64,000 nucleotides of DNA. It comes from Carya illinoinensis (lineage: Eukaryota; Streptophyta; Magnoliopsida; Fagales; Juglandaceae). Each line of letters starts with the position of its first letter. The first letter of the stretch is position 1. Below the pieces are notes generated by a model. It was given only the letters and a program-made list of their open reading frames with translations, made no database searches and was not told where the DNA came from. Of this stretch, positions 55,621 to 64,000 are shown in pieces. The stretch is from the NCBI RefSeq assembly GCF_018687715.1, contig NC_056767.1:28588001-28652000 (forward strand). The letters are read 5' to 3'. Both the position numbers and the translations under genes were made by a program.

Positions 55621-58600
55621 AAAGGTTGGCAGCAACCAGCGTGCACCAAGTTTTGTTTTCAACCGTCAAAAGAATCTGAAGTCAAAGAATAATAATGATC
55701 AGCTTCTTGCATAATCTAAAAATAAATAAATTCAATTAATTAACGTATTCATGTAATTTAATTAAAAATAAATTCCATTTTATAAAAAATGACAATCTTT
55801 TGTTCTTTGAGTCAAGTTTTATAAAATTGAATTTATTTTCTTCTAAATTATGTAAGAAGATCATATTCTAAAATTTTAAATCTAGATTCAAATATCAAAA
55901 GGAACAAAAATAAAAAATAAAAATAAAAAATAGATGGATAAAAAAAAAAGTAGTTGACATTTGAGTTGGATATAAAGCTTAGTAGCTTGTGAAGTTGGAG
56001 ATAATTACTCAAAAATCTCTTCCAAGAAATGATATTCAAGTTCATGATTCTTTCCTTTTATTATTGCAATTTCTTTTTTATGATCTTGTTCTTGCTAGTA
56101 TATATGAGGAAAGAACGTAAGTCCGTACGTAACAATATATTGCTATATGAAATTGCATGTCCTCTATTCGTTAGCGTTTATGAAGTTGATATCTTGTTTA
56201 AAGATCAAGAGCTGACTTGTTTGGTATGTTTTTACTTGAAGTTTTTTAATGAGATTGAGTAATATCATTGTGGTATAGGGAGTAGTGCTTTGTTTTGGAG
56301 GGTTATAGTTGCCGTAGTGACAGGAATGCTTTATTTGTGAGCATTGAAGGTAAAACAAAGTAGATATAATAGAGAATCAGAAAAATGTATATCTGAATTG
56401 ATAAGTGAATGAAATTACAAGCATTAGAGAGCAGAGTCCAAAATTACAGCAGCAGTTCGTGTTGGGATTGAAATTAGGAGTTAATGTCAACCAAACTCAT
56501 GGTGGTGATGCATGTCAACCATGCAAGCTTGTGCAAGCCACTTTATTGCTGTTCACCTTCCTTAACACTCCCTCGAGTCGAAGTAGATATTAATTAGGGG
56601 AAAATGGGTAAACCAAACCGAACCTGTTTGATCCTATATCGGATTCGGTCTGGTCTGGTATCAGTTTCATTTTTTTTTTTAAATCGGTTGAAATCGATTC
56701 AGTTTTGATTTTTCATTTTTTAACATCAGTCCGGACCGATTCATATATATATTTGTTATTTTTTTATATTACATAAAATGTTTTGATTTTTTAGATTATA
56801 TATAATTTTTATATAATTATATATAAAATAATTTTATACTATATGATAAATTATTAATTAATATAATATTAAAATTTAAAATTTAAAATAATTTCAACTG
56901 GTTCCGCACTTTGGGCCTGTTTGACTCGGTAAATGATCATGAGATGGGCCTAGAACCAAGACTATTCTTATGAAGTTGATAATTCACAAAGACGGAATAG
57001 GGTAGCCATTCAACTAAAAGGCCGAGGAAGCATACCCGAACAATCATATGACTATGTGAACCTAAACACTTACGATCAATTTTCTCATTGAATTTTTCTT
57101 TTTATTAGTTTTCTTTTGAAATTTAAATTTTAAAATTTTCAGTATTCCAACAACTAACAAGTAAAGGAATAAAACTTTCTTAAATACCGTTATCATTTTT
57201 CAAAAATTAAAATTCAGGAAATAACTAAATAATGGAAGACCTAATGATTGAATGGTCAGACAAAGCATGCCTCATGATCGATTGAGGCGTGGATCAATCG
57301 CGTGACCCCAAGATAAGAATGCATCGGGATGCACCGACACTTTATCTGCAAGAATATGCGTACGTACCACTTCCATGATAAAGATTAGAGATGAAAAAGG
57401 AAATAGACATAAAATAAAAATAAAAAAAGAAAAACCTTAATTAATAATCATGCAAAGCATACGTTACGATGCGAGGCGTGGATCAATCGCGTGATCCCTT
57501 GAAGCTTAAGCCTTATATTATTAATTATATATAATATATAATGGGAACATGTCTTATACAATCATGATAAATAATCATAGTACTTTCTGTTTTCATTTTT
57601 CCTTTAATAAGCTTGAAAAGTAGTCATTAAAAAATAAATCAAAATGTTATGAATTATTTGTTCCAATCAAATGAAAGTTGGATTTTCAAATTCTTTAAAC
57701 TCAGTCCCACTGATTACTTGGATCCCCAAAGGGGCCTCATCATGCCCCAGTTAATACAAACTCTCTCTCGATTTGTGGATATTGTTGCAGTTCCCAATGA
57801 AGCATGTCTCCTCCATTGGGATTTTTACCCAACATATAATTAACATTCCACTCAGTCGAGCTTAAATAGTGCATGGCCTTAATGGATGTGAAAACACAAA
57901 TCGAGTAGGGTTCGAAGGAGCTGCGGGCTTCGGCGGAAGAGAGTTTTGCATTGCAAGTCATATATAGAAGATTGAGGCTGGAGCCCAAATCAGTTTCAGT
58001 TTTGTCATCTTCGACGTGTTTGTTGTGAGGTCCCATAAAGCTCTTCGGTGGGTTGATCATAACCCCAACCCAAACAACCAAAACTTGTGAGCTACTCCAC
58101 TCAAGTCAATTCCTCTCCCACCCCAAGAGAATAACCAGTTCACATTCTTATAGCACAATTCAAAGATACAATTGGAAGATTTTCAAAAAATTTAAGGAAA
58201 ATGCAAAACTAGCTAGCTATATAATGCATGTCTGGGTTCAATCTTGAAACATCCAATAAAGAGCTAGCTCTATCACTACTACCATTATTTTCGTTTGAGA
58301 AATTAATGAATGCATCAAGAAAATATGCAGAGATATATGAGTAAACATTGAGATAATTTGATAAGTAGTATGCAGCCAAAAATATTGTTTGTTGTGGCCT
58401 AATATGCCAAATGATGTATCAGTTCTGGTGCCAATGTATTTTTTGAACAATCCAACTTGAAAAGGAAATTAGTAAAGTTGTGATATCTATGAGGATATTG
58501 AAATTTCTTTAGTAAAGTTGTGATATCTCTAAGGATATTGAAAGTAGACCCATGAAAGAATTTGAAGGGCATTTGTGACCACTTGGCTCACAAAGTTCTA

Positions 58601-59065
58601 ATTTTTTTGTTGTTATAGGAACGTGGGTGGGACCAAACTTGCTGGTTTCTTTCTCATGTGTATATATGTTTTTTCCCTTTCTGTGATGATTCTTCTTCTT
58701 TTATTTGGTTCAGTCACATGGTAGTGTACCACCACAAATTCAATCAACATACCAATAATTGATAGGGATGAGGATTTGATAGGCACCGCCCAGCTGGATA
58801 GATGGCCCAGTGTTTTATGGCATTAATAGCAGACTGAAACTCACATAGACTTTTTATGTACAATCCTCACAAGTCTTTTTGCACTCTTAGCTTTGAACAA
58901 ATATCTTCTACCTAAAAACGAATTATTTATTCATTTAATTTACCGTCCACCCAATTAGAAAGCAATGGTTAAAACACTGCACATGACAAACGTACTAGGT
59001 ACCCAAATTAACCAAATTCTATTCACCACATGATCAACAAGTCCCATCTTTTACACACACGTGTA
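55621..59065. other. Gene-poor AT-rich stretch
   Basis: No coding region is supported. 56165-56345 is shared with 11725-11845. 56600-56720 has AAACCGAACC/GGTCTGG/AAATCGGTTG motifs reminiscent of hAT ends. A GAGGCGTGGATCAATCGCGT motif is duplicated at 57284 and 57473. Confidence 0.45.
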
Positions 59066-59090
59066 TATATATATATATATATATATATAA
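59066..59090. repeat. (AT)n microsatellite
   Basis: About twelve AT units. Similar tracts occur at ~4350, ~13578, ~18580 and ~19125. Confidence 0.85.
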
Positions 59091-59392
59091 TTATGAGAAA
59101 TTTTTTTGTAGTTTCCACTTGAAGATTGCATGTACAAAACCACTTTATTAAATAAGAAAAAATATCATTTTAGAAGGGATATTTTTATAATTTTAAAAAA
59201 ATTTAAAGATAAAATTATCTAAACCTACATTAAAGTCCCAAATTATCTAAACCACCGTTCATTAGTTTGCAGTAAGGCACAAACTTTTTTTTTATTAAAA
59301 AAAACATTGAAGAGACTTGTATGAGTACTGAAACTTATATTTAGCATTATAATTAACCCAAAAAAAAAAAAATCAATTTCCTACATTGATAG

Positions 59393-59593
59393 GATAGCGT
59401 AATGCAAGGAAGTTGTTTATCAAGTTGACTCGAACTCAAATTGAGAGTTTAGCTTATCGAACTGAACTTGAACAAAAAATTAAAAAAAAAAATCTCGAGC
59501 TTGAGTATTTTGAGTCAAGCCGAGCTCGACAAGTCAAAAACTAGCTCGGTTTGGCTCGATTACAGTCCTAGATAGCGTAATGCAAGGAAGTTG
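59393..59593. mobile_element. 155-bp insertion flanked by a 23-bp direct repeat
   Basis: GATAGCGTAATGCAAGGAAG plus TTG occurs at 59393-59415 and 59571-59593. The intervening 155 bp contain CTCGAGCTTGAG, CAAGCCGAGCTCGACAAG and GCTCGGTTTGGCTCGA, motifs of small hAT-like elements. The repeat is too long for a normal hAT target duplication. Confidence 0.5.
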
Positions 59594-59859
59594 CCTTGCA
59601 AGAAACTTCAACTCCTTTATCTCTTTTTTCAGCAAACACATATCTGTATTCTATTCTGATGCAATTGGATAAGTAATATTGGCCTTTTAGATCATGGTCA
59701 AGGATAGCATATTAGACAGCTTTTTGAACCAATTGATAACTATATTAATCTAAAATAGTCATGAATCATTTATTCCGTTAGTAAGTCATTTTAATAGTTT
59801 ATTAATTTGTGAAGAATCGTTAGTAATTTTTTTGGTTGGGGTTTTGTCTCTTATGGCAT

Positions 59860-60690
59860 TGAGTTGCTTTTTGGGTATCATCACCATGTCCTTTGAAAAC
59901 ATAGGGCGGGACATGGCATGTTCGTGGTTACAGTCACTAATCCCCTCGTTGCCATGATTTGAGTATTTCTCAATATATATATTTATATATTTACTAGTTT
60001 CGGATGCCTATTAGGCCAGGGGAGTTTCTGGGTGAGTTCTTCGGCATGGATGGTTTGCCTTGTGAAATCTCTAAGTAATTCTCTCTCTATAACCCTTAAC
60101 CCGGGGTGGGATTTTGGAAAAAGTTGAATATTTGACCATGTCATGAGCACTATCATTTTGGTTTTGGGTAATTTGTTTTATGTGTGGAAACCCAAAGCAT
60201 AACTTCCTGGTAAGTTTATTTCTTTCTCTTTTGAAAAAGGCCTGCAGGGATATTGCGTCTGCCATCTACCAGCTAAAATACGAAGTTTCCAAGAAGAGTA
60301 TATATCATGTGTATTTAATTATATATCTCAACGAAAAGTACAGCAAGGAATTAAGTTGCCAAGAAACTCCTTCCGTCTTTCTTCTAACTTGCCAAAAGCT
60401 GAGGATCATGTGTTATTTATTATTCATTTCAATGAAAGGTACCTCAAAAGAAGATGCCAAGAAACCTTTCATGTATTATTTATTTCTTTTTTATAACAAA
60501 CGCTTCTCCTTTTTCCTCTTTAAATATGACTTTTGAGGACGATGCTGACTCAAAAAGTCATAGGCCAGTGGGTTTTGGGGAAGAAAGCAGAGGGGTGTGG
60601 GTCTGGATGACCATTTATTTTTCTCTGCCAAAATATTGAAATGAGCTGGATCTGAAGCTTTTCATTTTCAAAATATTGACCATTTATTCT
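59860..60690. repeat. Cluster repeat family R1, copy 4, with R2 units
   Basis: TTACAGTCACTAATCCCCTC, CCCGGGGTGGGATTTTGG, ATATTTGACCATGTCATGAG, then R2 units at ~60325 and ~60420, then TGACTTTTGAGGACGATGCT, GGATGACCATTTATTTTTC and CTGCCAAAATATTGAAATGA. R2 is embedded in R1 here, whereas in the western zone they lie side by side. Confidence 0.6.
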
Positions 60691-61760
60691 ATTGGAAGGT
60701 TTTTATACTATAATATTCATGTGAATTAATTTGATTAAAAAGATAAATTTTAAAATTTGAATTTTATAAATCAAATTATATTATATATGTGACTGATAGT
60801 GTGTCGTATAAAGGCTTTTAAATAGTACTACTCTATTATTAATATAATAAAATATTAACACTAATATATGATTTTTCATTTTTACTATTTTATTTAAACA
60901 CTCATTGCCCTCTGCTCGGCTAATAAGGGGAAAATCATTCAAGCATCACCTGCATGCCACCAATGGAGATGATCCTATTCGATTACATGATCAAGTCGTT
61001 TTCGCAGGGGCCAACTGTTGGAACAAAAGGGGCTGCAAAACAAAAATAGTGAGAGAAAGTTTGTTTCAAGGCGCATTACAAATGTCGCCTTCCTTAAAAC
61101 AATATTCGCCCCCACCAATTACGGTATGCACACAGCTTATAAGCAAATTTGCCTCCAAGATACAATGAAGCCCAGAACAAGTCTGTTTGTCTAGCTGCGT
61201 TATGCACACACAAAATTAGACCCCGAATACCCTCAGATTTTGCTATTCAACCAAGAAATTAGAAATTTGTTCTCTCGAGAACGAACAGATTCTAACAAAT
61301 TTTGAAGAAATGAAATATTTGGGAGAGAGAGAGAGAGAATTCGAAATTCAATTCTGATATTTTCAAATGGCAGGCTAATGGGTCTATTTATAAATAGCCA
61401 AAAGATGTAAACAAAAAGTTATTACTCTTTGTTTTGCTGAAAACTGTTCGGAATAGGTATATATATTATGACTGTTGCCGTAAAACACAACAGTTGGACT
61501 TAGTCCAACAGTTGCCTTGTTCTTCTTCCAACCGGATGGCACTGGTTCTAGTCACACCATGCGCGTTTTGGGAATATTATTTTCCCAACCGTTGCAGCAC
61601 CTCGCACTGCGTTCGCGCCCATTGCCCATGTGTTGCAGCGCTTCACGCAGCACGCCCCTTAAGCCCCAAGAGTTGCAGTGCAGTAGCGCCTAATGGCTGG
61701 CCACATGCCTCTTGGTGTAACCTCTTCAAGAATCATAAAAAATCTATACTTTGTTAGAGG
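60691..61760. other. No gene recognised
   Basis: AT-rich then mixed sequence. Open frames at 60905-61168 and 61434-61757 have no family features; a short (GA)n tract lies at ~61325. Confidence 0.35.
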
Positions 61761-61782
61761 GCCAACCCTGTTTAATTTATTA

Positions 61783-62465
61783 CTTATCTCAATGAAGGTA
61801 CCGCAAGGAAGTGCCCAAGAAACTCCTCATCTTTCTTTGAAGTTTCCAAGAAAACGACCCTGCCTGGTTAATTTATTATTTATTCCAATGAAAGGTACGG
61901 CAAGGAAATTGCCAAGAAAGGAGATCAGGGGTGTTGTGGGAACTAGCAAAGAATATTGATCTGGATCACCATTTATTTTCTCGGCCAAGAAATTCTAGTT
62001 TTATTTTTGTATCAAACCATCTTCCTTATGCTATTTTCTTATGTTACTGTTAATCTAACCAAATTAGATCATGTGCTCAATTTTTTTTCTGGTTTGTCTC
62101 ATCTTATCTAATAATTATAATTTTTCTAAACTTCCAAACAAAATATAATAAAAAATTTAATTTTTTTTAAAATCCAAAAACATAAATCATATTAAAAAAT
62201 TATCTTCTAATAATATTGTTTTTAATATTATATGTTTTTAATACATAAAAATAATCCTCTGTTCAGCGATATATTTATAGCATTACTGTTTGAAAATCTT
62301 ATATTTATAGCATAATTTATTGTTATAGAAGCACATAAGTACTATTATGTGAAAGTTACAGCGAGGAAGTTGTCAAGAAACTCATCTCTCTTGTAAGTTT
62401 CCAAAATAGAATCATCTGCAAAGATGTTGCCAAGAAATTCCTCATCTTCCCTCGAAGTGGCCGAA
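61783..62465. repeat. Dispersed R2 family, eastern cluster
   Basis: Copies near 61783, 61882, 62349 and 62423 (for example ATCTCAATGAAGGTACCGCA, AAGGAAGTGCCCAAGAAACT, CCTCATCTTTCTTTGAAGTT). A fragment of R1 (GGATCACCATTTATTTTCTC) lies at ~61962. Confidence 0.6.
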
Positions 62466-62713
62466 TTGGCTGGGTTCACTTTAGGAGACAGGTATTTTGC
62501 TTCTACCCACTCTTATGCCTTAATTTAAAAAAAAAAAAATGTGATAATAATACATCTTAATGAGGCAAACCAAATTTGAGAATAGAACCAAAAACGCTAA
62601 TTAAATAGATCATTGCCATTTGTTACCAGATATAAAAATTTGAGTACTAGTTCATTTTCTTTTGTTTCTTTGTTGTGAAAAGCCTAAAAACTCTCCTTTT
62701 TTTTCATTGCTAG

Positions 62714-63838
62714 GAACGAATATGAATTTATTCAAGAAGTTGTTCTAAGGTCTTTAAAGTAGTAAAGCCTAAATCTTTAAATCACGTTTCCAAGCATCTA
62801 GTTGGAATGCAGTCTAGAGTACAGGACATCCATGATACGCTTCTAAGTCCAGAAGTGAATGACACTACACGCATACTAGGGATGTTTGGAATTGGTGGAG
62901 TCGGTAAGACAACTTTGGCTAAAGAGATCTACAACTCATTTCTTGACCAGTTTGAATATAGTTGTTTTCTTGCAAACGTGAGAGAAACTTCATAGCGTGA
63001 GAATGGTTTAATTCAATTGCAAGAGACACTTCTTTACAAGATCCTTGGTGCCTAGAGTTTGAAGGTTCAAAATGAAGATGAACGAATGGGTCTCATAAAA
63101 AATATGCTTTGGAATAAAAAAGTTCTTTTAGTTCTTGATGATGTGGATCAATTATTCCAAGTTGAAAACTTACTTGGAGATCGTGATAGGCTTGGTGATT
63201 GGCTTGGTTTAGCAAGTTTAATTATTATAACAACAAGAGATGAAAGTTTATTAACTAAGTATAATGTTCATCTACAATACAAGATGAAGGAATTGGATCA
63301 CAATGAAGCTCTTCGGCTGTTTTGTTGGAATACCTTCAAAAATGAAGAACCTAACCAAGGTTTTGCAGAACTCACAGAAAAATTTTTGCATTATGCTGGG
63401 GGCCTTCCATTGGCTTTAAAAGTGCTGGGGTCATATTTACGTAAAAGAGAAGAAATTAAATTTTGGGAAGATGCTCTAGAAAAGTACAAAAGAATTCCTC
63501 CCGATAATATTCAAGACAAGCTTAGAATAAGCTATGATGGTTTGGAAGAAAGTGAAAAGAAAATTTTCCTGGGCATTGCATGTTTCTTTGCAGGGAGGCG
63601 TAAAGAATATGTTACTAACATACTTGATGGTTGTTGTGGTTTCTTTCCCCATGCTGATATTCAAATACTAAGGGAGAAGTGTCTCATAACTATTGATGAG
63701 TATGACACAATAAACATGCATGATTTACTCAAAGTTATGGGCAAAGAAATTGTTCGTAAAGAGTCAAACAAAGATCCTGGAAAATGCACTTGGTTGTGGT
63801 TTCATGAAGATGTTCGTTATGTACTTGAACAAAGTAAG
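62714..63838 (+). pseudogene. TNL relic 4: NB-ARC exon with one frameshift and two in-frame stops
   Basis: The exon starts after TTGCTAG with NEYEFIQEVVL; one base is missing near 62747, after which KVVKPKSLNHVSKHLVG leads into the NB-ARC. Motifs: P-loop GMFGIGGVGKTTLAKEIY, RNBS-A FLANVRET, kinase-2 KKVLLVLDDVD, RNBS-B IIITTRDE, GLPLALKVLGSYL, RNBS-D GIACFFAGRR and MHD NMHDLLKVMGKEIV. Stops TAG at 62993-62995 and 63053-63055 lie in the same frame on both sides. The exon ends EQSK before GTAAGA (63839), the usual NB-ARC/LRR intron position. No TIR exon is found in the ~3 kb upstream. In living relatives this domain is the nucleotide switch of the immune receptor. Confidence 0.88.
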
Positions 63839-64000
63839 GTAAGATTTACATAAAAATACATTTCATTCGAGATTGTAAAAATGGGCTGAGAAATACATAT
63901 ACACACGCATCCATGCACTCATTTATTTATATGCATACTGCATCTACCACACATATCACTCATAAGAGGTATTTTGTTTATAAGTAGAATTCCTTAAATG
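63839..64000 (+). other. Start of the intron after the NB-ARC exon
   Basis: Begins with the donor GTAAGATT; AT-rich; contains CACATATACACACGCAT-like sequence. The next LRR exon would lie beyond the window. Confidence 0.6.

Noticed and set aside
57740..58081. Minus-strand 113-residue open frame with NVNYMLGKNPNGG, faintly like a GH9 cellulase C-terminal motif
   Set aside because: Only one short phrase resembles the family, the catalytic neighbours are absent and the rest does not fit; likely chance.
60905..61168. 87-residue open frame starting MPSARLIRGKSF
   Set aside because: No domain, no paralogue in the window and no splice context; considered chance.

Overview
This window looks like nuclear DNA of a eudicot plant, probably a woody one. 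It is AT-rich with intron-split genes. It carries TIR-NBS-LRR (TNL) resistance-gene pieces (NB-ARC exon, LRR exons, post-LRR C-JID exons), which monocots lack. It also holds plant L1-type LINEs with DUF4283/zinc-knuckle ORF1, Ty1/copia and Ty3/gypsy elements and several DNA-transposon relics. I see no bacterial, organellar or CRISPR features, no rRNA or intact tRNA gene, and no gene that is clearly intact from start to stop inside the window.

Layout. 1-1390: terminal C-JID exon of a TNL whose upstream exons lie outside the window, plus its 3' flank. 3433-7140 (copy A) and 12655-15950 (copy B): an old direct segmental duplication holding a truncated PYR/PYL-type ABA-receptor fragment joined to a TNL-LRR-like fragment; copy A is interrupted by a Mutator-like element with a 9-bp target duplication, and copy B preserves the empty site. 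7150-12650 and 59800-62700: gene-poor sequence rich in short repeats shared between these two zones, interpreted as shredded intron or intergenic sequence of the resistance-gene cluster. 16637-37247: a nest of insertions: MITE-like arms, then a LINE, then a Ty1/copia element in the LINE and a Ty3/gypsy element in one copia LTR; a separate hAT-like insertion in the LINE itself contains a further LINE fragment. 38395-39375: relic of a second TNL (LRR plus C-JID). 39880-41020: a 1.14-kb LINE-derived insertion with a 13-bp target duplication. 41283-44191: an unprocessed pseudogene of the signal recognition particle receptor alpha subunit. 44638-50252: an apparently full-length L1-type LINE on the minus strand with an 11-bp target duplication. 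51004-52756: a third TNL relic. 52757-59800: mostly AT-rich sequence with a PIF/Harbinger-type MITE, hAT-like ends and an orphan copy of the TNL 3' flank. 62714-63838: NB-ARC exon of a fourth TNL, broken by a frameshift and two in-frame stops.

Taken together, the genes do not form a working pathway. The window reads as a decaying TNL cluster in which tandem and segmental duplication, transposon insertion and deletion have left parts. The most informative structures are insertion histories that can be ordered from target-site duplications and from empty sites in paralogous copies. I did not find a convincing new biological system. The nearest candidates are the duplicated PYL/TNL chimera, a small conserved reading frame present in two diverged repeats (38096 and 44459), and a dispersed repeat family that ends just before the NB-ARC exon.
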